Positions 33,707 to 44,574 of a stretch of DNA of 64,000 bases are shown here, in pieces; positions within the stretch are counted from its first letter, which is position 1; each line of letters begins with the position of its first letter. The translations under genes and the position numbers were made by a program. The stretch lies in contig JAAOOA010000186.1 of the NCBI GenBank assembly GCA_012861695.1, positions 890,392 to 954,391 of the forward strand. Reading direction: 5' to 3'. Under the pieces are notes generated by a model, which had not been told where the DNA came from, made no database searches, and saw only the letters and a program-made list of their open reading frames with translations. Origin of the DNA: Trematomus loennbergii (taxonomy: Eukaryota > Chordata > Actinopteri > Perciformes > Nototheniidae).

Positions 33707-34619
33707 AAGACGGAGAAAGTAAAGAATAAAGTGTATGTTTAAATGTTAGCACCCCCCGAAGAGGCACAAGGTTGGTATTTACTATAATATAAAATTGTAG
33801 GTTGTGTCCTAATTCGTTTATAAGCTGTTTTGTAGCTTTGCTGTCTGTTTATAGTTAACTTTTGGTAGTATGCTAAAGTGATTCTAATACGGATTGAGCC
33901 TAAATGTATTTGTTATTTTTGTGTCTTATAGCTCTTACGTTGACTCTGGAGTTTCAATAAATTCTAAATCATCAGTAAAGTCTACGACCATATTTCGGAG
34001 GGATATGCTACAGCTAGCATTAGCTATATTTACCTTGTTTACACTTAGCGGTCCTAAGTGTTAATCTGTGTATGTTACACTTGCATGTATGAGATCATTA
34101 AGTGCCTTGTAACTTCTTTTTGTATAGTTTCACTCCGTTTGAATGTCAGTGGACTGCAAATAATTAAATAAAGGAGCATGGCTGCTCATTCCCTGGCTCT
34201 CAAAAGAGTTTGGCTGGCTATTTAATCTGTTCACACTGAGACAGTACAACACAGTACACCTATTGTGTAAAGCAGGTCACACAGTATGATCACAAATACA
34301 TAAACTCTGTTAAAAAAGTTTTTATTAAGAAGTATACAGGCTGCATATCATGTGTTCTCAGCCTTGGAGAAACTTGACATGTTTTGGTATGTGTCTGAAC
34401 CTCTCTTTAGTGGTTTAATAAAACAGATATTTGAACGTGTGCCTACTTTGTTCATGTGCTGTTGAGGTTAATTTCAGTAGTTGCGTGCTATAATGTATTT
34501 ACAAAGTGTGAAGAGGAGGCAACTTTAGAATAGGGAACCTGTTCAGGTCAATTAGAGTCAAACTACTAGCTTATTGGTTATGAACAAGACTTCACTTTAA
34601 AATAGGGAACATATTCTTC
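33707..34619. other. Unassigned AT-rich interior DNA
   Basis: No gene or repeat structure recognised, apart from isolated AATAAA-like words. Confidence 0.5.
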
Positions 34620-34822
34620 TGTGGAGGCGTGTGGCGCAGTGGGTTGTGTGTAGGTTCGGATCAGGGGGTCACAGGTTCAAACCCCACTGCAGTCAGCATG
34701 TCGTTGTGTCCCTGAGACACTTCATCCCAAATTGCTCCTGTGGGGATTGCCCACAGTATTGAGTATGTAATTGCTTTGGTAAAAGCGTCTAACAAGTAAC
34801 ATGTAATGTAATGTAATTCTTC
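34613..34822 (+). mobile_element. tRNA-derived SINE (V-SINE-like)
   Basis: The 5' part has a box A-like TGGCGCAGTGG and box B GGTTCAAACCC. The 3' part contains GCTTTGGTAAAAGCGTCTAA, the V-SINE/L2-type tail, and ends in (ATGTA)n. Flanking ATTCTTC at 34613-34619 and 34816-34822 is a target duplication. It is a SINE, not a functional tRNA gene: no complete cloverleaf is formed. Confidence 0.88.
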
Positions 34823-35674
34823 AATAGAAATACCTAATTTTGAGTTATTTAGACTTAATTACACTTATAGTTTCATGTCTTGTTACATAAGGATATATCA
34901 TATTTGTTAAGTGTGGAGAATTACTATTCTTGTGGTACTACTGCCTTATTAGGCCCATATTGAGCATATTAAGACCAAACAACTTCCTTACTTGCAATAA
35001 ATAAGCACCAATTAGAGGGTTATTGAGGAAAAACTCTCAGCTAATGGCCTATTACTTGTAGAATATGGTCATGTAGAATAAGCATTAATAAGTGTTTTAT
35101 AGTGACTAATAAAGAGCCAATATACTGCTAATAAGCATGTTAATTAACAACTAGTTGATGGTGAATTGGTGCACCTTAAAGTGTTAACAAAAGTTCTTAT
35201 TGCAGCTCAAATGTAGCTAGCAGTGCTCTGAGCAGCTTCAGACTTTGTTTTCAAGGCTGTAAACCAGTCAAGGAATGAATGATTAAACTGGCTTCCTGTT
35301 GGATCAACCTGACGTCCTTTTAAAGTATACTCTCTCACAACCAGTACAAGGTCCTCTCACATAAACTGTCATAAGCTCTCAAAAACACAAGCATTGTCTT
35401 TCACATACACACTACTATACCCTCATACATACTACTCCTCTCTCACATACACTATCATTCTTTCTCACACACAAAGTTGTCTATCTTGCATACACTACTA
35501 GAGTATTATATTGTAGTATGATGTTGTCTGTAAGTGGGAATAATAGTGTTTCTAAGAAAGTACAGTTTGGTATGTAAGTAAGTTTGATTTATGGCCCAGA
35601 CAAAAGTGTGTGAAAGAGAGTATGATTGTGCGTGTAAAAGTGTTTAGCTGTATAAAAGAGTTTAATGGTGTATG
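34823..35674. other. Unassigned; loose CACACT/TCATAC motifs at right
   Basis: AT-rich DNA. From about 35335 there are scattered CTCTCACATACACTA-like motifs resembling those at 30480-30600. No gene is seen. Confidence 0.5.
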
Positions 35675-35742
35675 TGTGAGATTCTGATATTGTTTGTAAG
35701 ACCAAGTATGAGTTGTGAGCTAGACGGCCTCTCATAGGTTTG

Positions 35743-36006
35743 TGTCGCTGTATCGACGCATAACTAAAGTTAAACAGTCACATCTTATCTGGATAAGTGG
35801 TGCAAAGTGCAGAATACCGTTTTGATAAGGGAGACATGTGTGTAGTCTTTAATATTAAACACAATCGCTGGTAGATAGCCACAGAAGTCGTATCACAAGT
35901 TATCCTGGGCGGATCACAGCTCCACAGCTGAAGACTTCTCCACGCTGCTTTTAAACTGTGAGTAACAACGTGTGCTTCACTTGTAGGCTGTCTGAAGGTG
36001 TACACG
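35743..36006. repeat. 265-bp dispersed repeat, unit A copy 2
   Basis: Same orientation as 29782-30046 with few substitutions. It lies 11 bp after the right inverted repeat at 35731. Confidence 0.9.
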
Positions 36007-36429
36007 TATGAAGGTAGATATGGTGCAAAATGTGAGAGCGTGTAAAACCTGATGTGAGCACTTGCAGAAAAGAAATCTGAGCTTGTGTGCATACATTTAC
36101 ACTTGTATAACATATCCACGTATCTGTGAACCACATTTGAAGTCACAGAAGAAAGAAAAAAGTTTTGTAGCTTGTAGAAAAAAAATGAACTTAGTGATGA
36201 AATGTTCACTTGCAGAAAAATATATATTTTTTAAATATATTTTCCATTACAACTGCAACTTGGTTATTACAACCTCTCAAATCAGTCATTACAACTTCAC
36301 GAATCTGCTCTGTGGCAGTATAAATCCACGAATCTGCGGCCTTGACTTTTGCTACACTTCTTGCGATGAATGTGTCGCAAAAGTAATTTTCACCTGTAGA
36401 TGTGGGGGGAGGGAGGGGGGTTGGAGCGA
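36007..36429. other. Unassigned AT-rich spacer
   Basis: Contains no gene or repeat that I can support. It leads into a GC-rich start region. Confidence 0.5.
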
Positions 36430-36500
36430 AGGGGCGGAGCTATCACAACGACGAGGCTCGGGTCAGTCACACAGTCACAGCCATAGTCAGGTCGAACCAG
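36390..36500 (+). promoter_or_regulatory. GC-box promoter candidate
   Basis: The sequence turns G-rich (GGGGGGAGGGAGGGGGG) and then has the GC box GGGGCGGAGC at 36431-36440. CpG density is clearly higher than in the surroundings. It lies just upstream of the candidate exon with an ATG at 36501. Confidence 0.5.
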
Positions 36501-37658
36501 ATGACTGCGGGGCTAACGGTCCGTGTCGCTACCAGTCCGCTGACATGGCGCGTCAATCAACGGTAAGTTTTGCCCATTACTTCCCCAGTATTACTTTGAA
36601 TATTATTATTGTGATTGAGGATGAAATCCGCTATGAAGACCACCGTTTTATATCGTGCAGTTTAGCGGCAAAATAACGTCAGTTAGCCAGCTAACGCTAG
36701 CTTTGTTGAATTTATGCTAGCTAAACAAGTAGTGGTTGTAGTCTATACAGCAGTAATTAATATATTATAGCCTACTGCTTTGGCACTAACGGTTGATAAC
36801 CGTTTATGAAAATAAAACCAATTGAACTGTACTGAAATAAGACAAGTTTTATAATTGTCTTGGGCTCCTGCTGTGTTTTAAAGCCTTTGTAAATTATCCA
36901 TGCTATTTAACGAAGACTTCAGAATCTTAAAATCCCTTGACGTTTGTATGCAATTGTGCTAAATTCAACACTGGAATCAAGCAAATATGAATATGTTTGC
37001 ATGACGTTATTTATATTTTGCCATCACTTAATTATACGTTTAATACATTTAAGTCAAACTAAGGTACATGTGATGGTAGCTAGTTAGTGCTCTTACCTGT
37101 GAGGCCTCCTCCAAACAGCATATAACCAGACTGTACCATTAAAACTAGAAGTACCAGTTCTAGATCCTTGACTTTAGACAAACAATTCAAAAGACAAAAT
37201 GTATTTAAAGACCAATCTTTATTTGAAGGTGCCTCTTAACCTGGGATATTAGTTATACAGTAATAGTATTGACAATCTAAAAAAACTGAGCAACTCAACG
37301 GTTCACTTTTATATTTCTTATTGTCTAAAGCATTTATTATTTTCATTTTCCCCCTCTCATATTCAGTGTGGACGGATTGAGACAGCGTGGTGTCCAGAGA
37401 GCTGCAGAGACTTCAGGGAGAAACCTCCGTGTGATGGACGTCCTGTCTGTTGGTTTGGAGAGGACTGAGGGTCTTTCCTCAGCGAGGAGGACCAGGCCTG
37501 ATGGATGCTGCATAGCTGATACCACCTGCACAGGCCTAGTCTGTCACTTTATTTGACTAAATGTGTTTACTTATACCTTTAATAGGTTTACACCTTCTGT
37601 CCATATGTGCTTTTATTTAAAACATTTTTGATTAACTTTTGGTTCACATTTCAATAAA
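36441..37658 (+). CDS. Candidate two-exon small gene, 83 codons, unknown
   Basis: Exon 1 runs from about 36441 to 36562 with donor ACG|GTAAGT. Exon 2 starts at 37367 after CCTCTCATATTCAG. An ATG at 36501 gives 20 codons plus two bases, which join in frame to a 62-codon stretch (VDGLRQRGVQRAAETSGRNL to TTCTGLVCHFI) and a TGA at 37556. A second ATG at 36544 would instead give a 39-residue Cys-rich peptide starting MARQSTCGRIETAWC. AATAAA is at 37653. The clean GC-rich start, splice sites and poly(A) signal support a transcript. Coding is uncertain, and it could be a non-coding RNA or first-exon remnant. Confidence 0.4.
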
Positions 37659-38363
37659 TTGTATTTGTATTTGCACTCCTTTTGTCCATTATTCTTACTG
37701 AAAATGTTAGATTACACATTCACATCTGACTGAAGATTGGCCCCATTTATTTGTGACGTTGCAAACTCTGCGGTACAAGGTACATGTTGTGAAGCTCATA
37801 AAGTGAGGCAAATAGAATAATCAGCTGATGGAGTGTAGATGTGGAAATAGGTGCATTCGATCAGCTGACTGTGTTTTCACAATAAAAGTAGTTTCTTAGT
37901 GAATGTCCTGTACTGGTCTTAACATCTCATAACATCAGCTTTTAATTTTCCTCTTGGATGTTCTTCTTGACCCTCAGAGAGGAGACCTCATTTTAATTCA
38001 TGTAATTAACGTACATATTTTAAGCCAAAAAATTATGTTTTTTCTAAACCTAACAAAGAAGTTTTATTGAATGGTTACTGAGCGCAGTTCAGTTGTGTGG
38101 GATATCTTGTGGGGGGCTGGGCTGTACATTACCTGTGGATGTACATTGAAGTGATGTTTGTGTGTGCTGTGATACACTGGACACACTAACACATATTTAG
38201 GGGTCAACACACTGGGTTTCTGTGTGGTTCTGGGCTGTGGGGAACATTCTGGGCTGGTCCGGTCTGTTGAGGCTCCAACACGGTTCTGAATATCTGAGAG
38301 GAGGGGCTACCTGTGATGTAAAGCTTGTGTAATGAATGAGCATGTTGTTGTGTTTGTGTGAAG
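37659..38363. other. Intergenic; possible upstream NLR intron
   Basis: No gene is visible. The last part leads to the splice acceptor TGTGTGAAG of the NLR N-terminal exon. Confidence 0.5.
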
Positions 38364-38578
38364 GTGGGGGCTCTGCTATGGATCAGTGTGAGGACAGAGA
38401 GGAGGAACCCCCCCTCTAAAAGCTCTGGGGAACATGACATCTCCACCTGTCCATCACTCTTCTCCATGTCACAGCTCAGCACTCATTATTCACTCAAAGC
38501 TCTGTGTCTCTTCAAGCCCATAGCAAACACCACACTCTGCTGGACCTGGACCTGGACCTGGACCCAGCTCTGTGTCCA
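38364..38578 (+). pseudogene. NLR group-specific N-terminal exon, frameshifted
   Basis: After TGTGAAG the exon starts with an ATG at 38378 and reads MDQCEDREEEPPL then TAA. A run of seven C at 38408-38414 is one base too long. In the next frame it continues PPSKSSGEHDISTCPS as in the N-terminal exon of fish NLRC3-like proteins. A run of CTGGAC repeats follows and a possible end is near CTGTGTCCAG. The frameshift would stop the protein after 13 codons. It lies upstream of copy 2 in the order expected for that gene. Confidence 0.7.
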
Positions 38579-38809
38579 GTAACCAGCTTACTGCCAGAGA
38601 CCAGAACCAGGTGTGTGGTCGCCGGCTGAGTCACTCTCTTATTTCTCTCATGGTACTTATTTGTACCAGTAGGTCAACTTGGTTTGCAGAAGTAAGAAAA
38701 GGTATCCATTGTGCACATGCTTCATACAATATAGACAACAGACACATCTTTAAAAAGTCCCTCTGGCTCCAGAACATCCACAAGCTGTTTTTAAACCTCT
38801 TGGTTCTAC

Positions 38810-39055
38810 ACCTTTAGGAGATTAACCTCCGGCCCGAAGGAAGAAGCTGAAGCTCAGGTTGCAGGGGGTGGGAGTCTTCATTGAACATGGAGTTAGACAG
38901 CCTCTGTAACTGTCTGATGAGCAGGGGCTCCAGGTTTAGCTGTGACTCACCAGTCAGTCTGCTAGACCACTTTATGATCTGACTGAGACAGTTTCTGCTC
39001 TTTAAAGTCAGGTTACCAAACCAAGACATTAAAGGAAAAGACAGAACTCACTGTG
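38810..39055 (-). mobile_element. LINE 3' fragment (L2-like ORF2 C-terminus)
   Basis: A 71-codon minus frame reads MSWFGNLTLKSRNCLSQIIK and ends with LLPSGRRLIS, the very common C-terminal end of fish L2-like ORF2. Everything upstream is missing. Confidence 0.8.
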
Positions 39056-39110
39056 CTGACTGTCTTCAAGTTTAGGATTGACTTCCTGAATGTCGACATC
39101 TGAATTGAAG

Positions 39111-39739
39111 CCATTGTTACGCCCAGGTCTAGGGGAACCTAGGCGCAGCACAAAATGTGCACTCTCCCCACTCTTCCCATTCCCAAGAACATGGACACCG
39201 AGACAGAGAAAGCCGTTTGGTAATTTTAATTACCAAAGTTTTTACAAGGAGGCGCAACAACCCACAAAACAAACAAATCTTTGAACACATAAATCTTGCC
39301 TAACAAATAAGAAAAATAAACGTACAGGCTTCTTACCTACTCTGACGTAAAAACAGGAGAAAACGAGAATAAACCAAAAGAAAAGGGTTTCACACTCCTG
39401 GGCAAATTCAAGCGTGTCCACAAGGACAGGTTAAAGTAGTTTCTACTTCTGAGGTTTCAAAACAAGCAAAATGACTGGTGTACGGTATAAGTACACCCAC
39501 AGCACAACAGGACAGATATATATATACGCAACAGTGTTGGGAGTAGGAGAAGTCGAGTCAGAGAGGGCCGAGGAACTGCACGGCTGCAGCTTAAATGCTC
39601 CCGTCTCCTCAGGTGGACCAATCAGCCTGTCGAGGGCAGCCAATCAGCTACCGGGCACCACCTGCTTACTCACACGCAGCCACACAGACACAGGAGGAAG
39701 AAGAAATATCTGCACACAAATGACATAACGTAACACCAT
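39111..39739. mobile_element. Solo LTR with 4-bp target duplication
   Basis: The element 39115-39735 (621 bp) begins TGTTACGCCCAGG and ends CGTAACA, with CCAT on both sides (39111-39114, 39736-39739). TG...CA ends and a short TSD are typical of LTR retrotransposons. An internal TATATATATA is at about 39514. No internal coding region remains, so it formed by LTR-LTR recombination. Family assignment (Gypsy-like) is tentative. Confidence 0.87.
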
Positions 39740-39862
39740 TCAAAGTCACATGGCAGCTGTTCTTTGGATCCCGAAGGCCTGTTATGGTTTTCAAAAGTAC
39801 AAAATAAGAACATATAGTTCTGTAAGATAAATATTTTCTTTCTTGGTATCTTTGCTCTGCAG

Positions 39863-40137
39863 GTAGAAAAGATGGAGACACCTAAAGTCCTATTAAAAAC
39901 TTTAAAAGCTTTGAAGGAAGAGGAATTTGAAGAATTCAAGTGGCACCTGAGAGGAGGTCCTAGAACTCCCAGGAATCCCAAAGAGTGAACTAGAGAAAGC
40001 AAACCGGATGGAAACAGTGGATCTGATGCGTACGCACTACGGCAGACACGACATTAAAGTGACCAGAGAAGTTTTGAAGGAGATCCCGAGGAATGATCTA
40101 TTAGAGGCATTATCAGAATCCTCATCAGACCCTAAAG
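39863..40137 (+). pseudogene. PYRIN-domain exon of NLR, frameshifted
   Basis: The acceptor is TCTGCAG and the donor AAAG|GTAGG. ATG at 39872 gives METPKVLLKTLKALKEEEFE then EFKWHLR. A 2-bp insertion near 39952 (GAGAGGAGGTCC) shifts the frame to a TGA. In the shifted frame the domain resumes with VLELPGIPKSELEKANRMET and VTREVLKEIPRNDLLEALSE. This is a death-fold PYD that in fish NLRs recruits ASC-like adaptors. It precedes copy 2 of the NLR. Confidence 0.82.
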
Positions 40138-40206
40138 GTAGGTCTTTAAAAAAGAGTGTACCAAAATATAGCTATATATATAAATATAATTTTTTATTTT
40201 TCACAG

Positions 40207-40341
40207 CCATGCATCATGTTTTTAGACTCCTGATACCCCTCAGAGAACCATCACCTCCACATGGTGTTGGGGCTGAGGTACCCCTGAAAGCAGAGAGGTC
40301 AGGGTCACTAGTTTCTGGCAAGGTCACCCTGTTGGTTCCAG
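40207..40341 (+). CDS. Possible small NLR exon after PYD
   Basis: A 135-nt open segment between TTTTCACAG and GTTCCAG|GTGAGG. Its phase fits the PYD exon (GCC codon across the junction). It reads MHHVFRLLIPLREPSPPHGV and LKAERSGSLVSGKVTLLVP. No domain is recognised. It could be a linker exon in a pseudogene context. Confidence 0.45.
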
Positions 40342-40770
40342 GTGAGGGGTAGTAGAACCTTTATAGATCAGCATTTTAGGAATCCAATTACCTTCCAAAA
40401 TATATCGCCTTTCGTCTCTTCCTAACCACAATTCCTTAACCTTTGTGAAACTGCTGACTCAGTCTCAGGATGTTGAATGGGACTGATGCACACTGAGTTC
40501 AGGAGGCAGAGCTGAGGGCTTGGAGAACAGCTGTTGTTGCTCAGGTGGTCAGAAGGGGCCACAGGGACACACTGTGGAGGTTTGTCCTGACATAGGATTG
40601 GACAGTTGTGATTTAAATTCCTGTTCAATGTTGCATGGAGGCAGACAGTGTCATTGTCCATGCTTTAAAGGGGACTGTAGGGTAAGCTCTAAACATCAGA
40701 GGAGCACATTGCTCAGCCTCACTGGGATTGCTCACTGCAGATTCTGTCCTAGTCATTACTAACGGCCCAG
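40342..40770. other. Unassigned intron-like DNA
   Basis: No exon, element or repeat recognised before the duplicated block starts at about 40771. Confidence 0.5.
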
Positions 40771-41150
40771 CCCCCTACAGGTGGAAGGAGGTATCATTTG
40801 CCGTCCAACATGACTTGGGGAGGAAGGGACGGGTTATTACTGTGACCCCCCAGGGTGTCTTGTAGATGGTAGGCTACTGCAGGAGTATACTGCGACACAG
40901 TAAGAGCCATCCACTTCCTGTATAACTGGAGAGAGAGCTGTGTCCACACCCTCAGTGGGTGTTGGGATCTGCTGGTATCGTGCCTCATCTCCCAGCAGCA
41001 GGAATAAGAGTCAGTCAGGTTTAGGGCCATGGTTCTCTGTGGGAAAACTGATGGTTCTCTGTGGGGTGGAACTTATACTGGACAATGTACAAATAATTAT
41101 GCAACAAGATCCAGTGACTTGATATAAGGAAAATAACCTGCTATTTTGTC

Positions 41151-41475
41151 AGAGGAAGGCTGTGTTTCTCTGGCTTCAGCTCTGAGCTCCAACGCCTCCC
41201 ATCTGAGAGAGCTGGACCTGAGCTCAGCAATCATCCAGGAGACTCATAGGCCACATTGGATTTCTCAATTGTGAGGCATTTTGGGACATTGTTGAGCTTC
41301 ATATACAGCAGAGTTGGATTCAGCACCCCTTAATACCCCTAGAAATGTTGTATAGCATGAATAAACACAAAATGCCTTTGGGGTTCTGATTTTGTGAAAA
41401 TTGACCCCGTCTATCAGGAGAGAAGCTGCTTTCTGCTGGACGGGAGGATCCACTCTGCAGTCTGGAGACACTCAG
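41151..41475 (+). pseudogene. LRR exon 5 remnant, 5'-deleted and interrupted
   Basis: The exon begins in mid-sequence at AGAGGAAGGCTGTGTTTCTC, fused to the intron upstream. A +2 change (GAGCTCAGCAAT for GAGCTACAAT) shifts the frame. A 167-bp insert at 41247-41413, flanked by TCA, splits it. The 3' part and donor CACTCAG|GTATGG remain. It cannot code. Confidence 0.9.
41244..41416. mobile_element. 167-bp insertion in LRR exon remnant
   Basis: 41247-41413 is absent from copy 1 and is flanked by TCA. It has no clear inverted repeats or tail, so its type is unknown. Confidence 0.6.
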
Positions 41476-41763
41476 GTATGGACAGACTGACTTCCTCCTA
41501 TTATTCTAATTTCATCTCCTTCATCTCTGGTCTTCCATCATGAAGGACGTCTCATTTCCCTTGATTATGTTCACTGCAGTGAGTTAACCTTCAAGTCTTA
41601 TTACATGGAAACAGCCATTCAGTCCAAACATCAGAACCACTGGTTTCCTGGCTCTAGGGAGGATAATGATGGTCAGTTTATGGATTTGGTTCTGACTGAG
41701 ATATCTCACCAACTGCTAAATGTGTTGAGATGAGATTCTGTTTGACATTTATGATTCCCAGAG

Positions 41764-42243
41764 GGTCGATCGGGACTTTTCCACCTGCACCACCGTGACA
41801 TGTGATTGAATTGATAAAGACTCTCTGATTATCTTTACATCATTTCTTCTTCTTCTTCTTCTTCTCTCAAGTGCATGAGTCGGAAGAAGCAAAGTGGATT
41901 TTCTATCCTTTTTAGACTTTTCTATAATCAATAATGTTGGATATCTTGAACACACTCATTCATTATTCTTGAAGTCACACACACTGAAGTTTACTGATCT
42001 GGTTACATTTCAAACTGCATCATGTACAGAGCAAGAGATCATCTACTTCCTAGGACACTACAGACGTTGTTCATAGACAGAGAGGGGGGGTATCATCTGA
42101 GAGGAGATCTACATCTGAAACAACTCAAGGTCAGAAGAACTCTGAGAAGAGCAGAACAATCTGTGGGGGGGGGTTTCATGGAGCGGCTTGGAGCAGGAGT
42201 TCAAACAAAGCACACATAGCATTCACTTTGAAGGATGCACAGA
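41764..42243. other. Ancestral NLR intron segment missing in copy 1
   Basis: This 480-bp stretch occupies the place of the LINE in copy 1. It includes a short CTT repeat at about 41842-41866. No exon is visible. Confidence 0.75.
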
Positions 42244-42514
42244 AACACTTCTTTGGGAAAGTATGAGAATGAAGAAAGGAGATTGAAGAGGAGAAATGAT
42301 TGTAAATGTATAAATGTAAATATGTAAGTAGGAATAACTTTCAGAGATGATTGAAAGGATAATCATTGATCAGCAGGAAGTGAGGGGGATCAATAAGCAT
42401 CTGCTCCCTCCTGCTCCCTTCGGACACATAGGATTTATTATTATGATGAACATTGATAAATACTTTATTCTAACAATACGCTGTTCTGTTTCTCACATGT
42501 GTTTCTTCCTCCAG

Positions 42515-42561
42515 GCTGGACCATGGTGGAGAGCAGAGGTTCAGAGCAGGTCTGAGGAAGT
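42515..42561 (+). pseudogene. NLR linker exon, copy 2
   Basis: Identical in length and sequence to 11923-11969, with both splice sites kept. It belongs to a gene whose other exons are broken. Confidence 0.85.
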
Positions 42562-42585
42562 GTAAGTGTGGATCAGTCAGCTTCT

Positions 42586-43160
42586 CTCTAGAGCAGGGGT
42601 AGCCAACACGGTGCCCGCGGGCACTTAGTCGCCCGCAGGGGCAACGTGAGTCGCCCGCGGGGCATGTTCTAAAAATAGCTCGCCAAGCAAATCCAAAATG
42701 TATAAAATACACAAAACAAAAAAGGAAATGTAATTAAAAGAATCTACCCTATGCATAAAGGAAACCTCAATCATAGCGAACTCTATCTACTTACTACAAC
42801 TCTATATCTATCTAACACCCCTCCTCCCCCCACCCCCACAATGAATATCGACCAATCACGTTCTTGCTTGATTTGCGGGACCAGCGTTGCAGTCTGGAAG
42901 AAAAGGCACCTCCCCGCTGATGTTCCTTCTGGCAGAATCTACACAACACATCAGCCCCATTGAGCAGCCTATCATGCAGCCTATACAGCACATGAGGGGC
43001 AGAGCTTTACTCTGTGTGCTGCAACTTGCATATATATTTATTGCACTTGACGCACACACACGCATGGCGTCTCTTCCACCTGGGACAGGGGGACATGTCC
43101 CCGCTCTTTTCTAAATCCCGTTTGTGTCCCCCCACTTTACAAATATGTTTATTTTATTTT

Positions 43161-43208
<48 letters not shown>

Positions 43209-43549
43209 TAGAGGAGGTGAGGACCCCCTAGAGGAGGTGAGGACACCCTAGAGGAGGTGAGGTCCCCCCTAGAGGAGGTGAGGACACCCTAGAGGAGGTG
43301 AGGTCCACCCCCAAATAAAGCAGGTTAAAATAATGAGATAGCATACATGTTCTTTGAGTAAACACTGAAGGGGTCCCACAGACCCAAACAGACACAAAGG
43401 TTAAAGGTCAGCATGTCATAATGTTAAAATGTGCTAAATATATACACTGCAAGAAACAACAAAAAGAGGAGTAAAAGTAGCTCACGACTTGTTTTATTTT
43501 TTGAAAGTAGCCCTCACCCTAAAAAAGGTTGGAGACCCCTGCTCTAGAG
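42586..43549. mobile_element. 948-bp hAT element, copy 2 (no nested LINE)
   Basis: 42594-43541 is flanked by CTCTAGAG on both sides, as in copy 1. The GA repeat (43163-43203) and the 21-bp minisatellite (43205-43310) are present without an inserted LINE. A segment CAGGTTAAAATAATGAGATA (43321-43340) near the minisatellite is not in copy 1. Confidence 0.92.
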
Positions 43550-43616
43550 ACACAGATGATGGAGGTGCTATTTATTCATTAGAACATGACCTCTTGAAGC
43601 TTTATAGAAAGATCAC

Positions 43617-44515
43617 TGATGCCCCTTTCACACCGGCGCTTTTCCAGCTCCTGCTGGGAGCTAGAGCCTGAAAAGCGCGGTTTTTCCTGTTCACACTGCA
43701 GCGCGTCATAGCTCCGGAATGTGGTTCACTTCCAGCTCCAAAAAATTGTCGGTCCAGAGGCAAGAGCTTCGGAGCTATGATGCGGCGTCGCTTACGTCTC
43801 TTACATCTCTTACGTCGAGGCGTGCAGGAAACCTTACTTTGACCATCCGTTCGCTGTTATTGATCATTGTGGAGATACATGGGCTGCACAGGTTGTCATG
43901 TCCGACTATCACAAGTAGAATCATAATGAAAATACGCCGGTAAAATGTGCCTGTAGAAAACGGCTTAGCAAGTAGTCAGTTTAGCTTCGGTTGCTATGCT
44001 AACATCACCCATGTTATACCAGAGAAACTTTCATAACAGCGTTGTGATGCCAAACAGCATCAATTCAGACTGACACACATTCACTTAAGGGGAAACTGGG
44101 GATATGTATCAGCTGCTTGTGTGACAGTCAGACAGTGAATACTTTAGAGCCATGTGAGCTAACCCGGAGCTAACGGGAGAATACACTCGTGGAAGAGCAG
44201 CCAGCACTGCAGCGGTCGCTAAATGAAACACATTAATAAACAATGAACCACGGCACTCTGGAGAAAAGTATAAGGTTGGAGAAGTCGTTAATTTAATCTG
44301 GCTTCGTATGATTAAAAGCAACACGATCATCGACCCGACGGCCCGTTGTTGTTGTGGGAGAAAATCAGCGACGTAAACTGTGACGTCATGACGCAGCAGC
44401 GGCAGCTCTGGGCAGTGTGAACAGAGCGGGAGCTGAAAAGGGAAACCGGAGCTGAACCAGAAAAGCTCTCGCTCGGAGCTAGAAAGGGAAAAGCGCTGGT
44501 GTGAAAGCCGCATGA
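43617..44515. mobile_element. 893-bp Harbinger-like element, only in copy 2
   Basis: 43620-44512 has ~26-bp imperfect terminal inverted repeats around CTTTCACACC and GCGCTTTTCC. TGA flanks both ends, and copy 1 (19055-19062) has the empty site ACTGACAG. A 3-bp target duplication and this kind of TIR suggest PIF/Harbinger. No transposase is present. Confidence 0.85.
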
Positions 44516-44574
44516 CAGAGAGGAAAGCCTTCAGGTGAGTCTGGTGATAAACTGCTGTCTGTGTCTCTCCTCAG

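Larger units (their letters stand above)
30371..35731. mobile_element. 5.4-kb inverted-repeat block with nested elements
   Basis: 57 bp at 30371-30427 (GAGGCCGTCTAGCTCACAAC...) is repeated inverted at 35675-35731 with about two differences. Both ends continue inward with loosely repeated TCATACTCTC and CACACA motifs. The interior holds a hAT element (30948-31913), a second inverted-repeat element (32580-33706) and a SINE (34620-34815). No transposase ORF is found. It may be a large non-autonomous DNA transposon of unknown superfamily. Confidence 0.6.

Noticed and set aside
34620..34700. tRNA gene
   Set aside because: Box A and B are present but no cloverleaf or anticodon arm forms; tail and target duplication identify a SINE.
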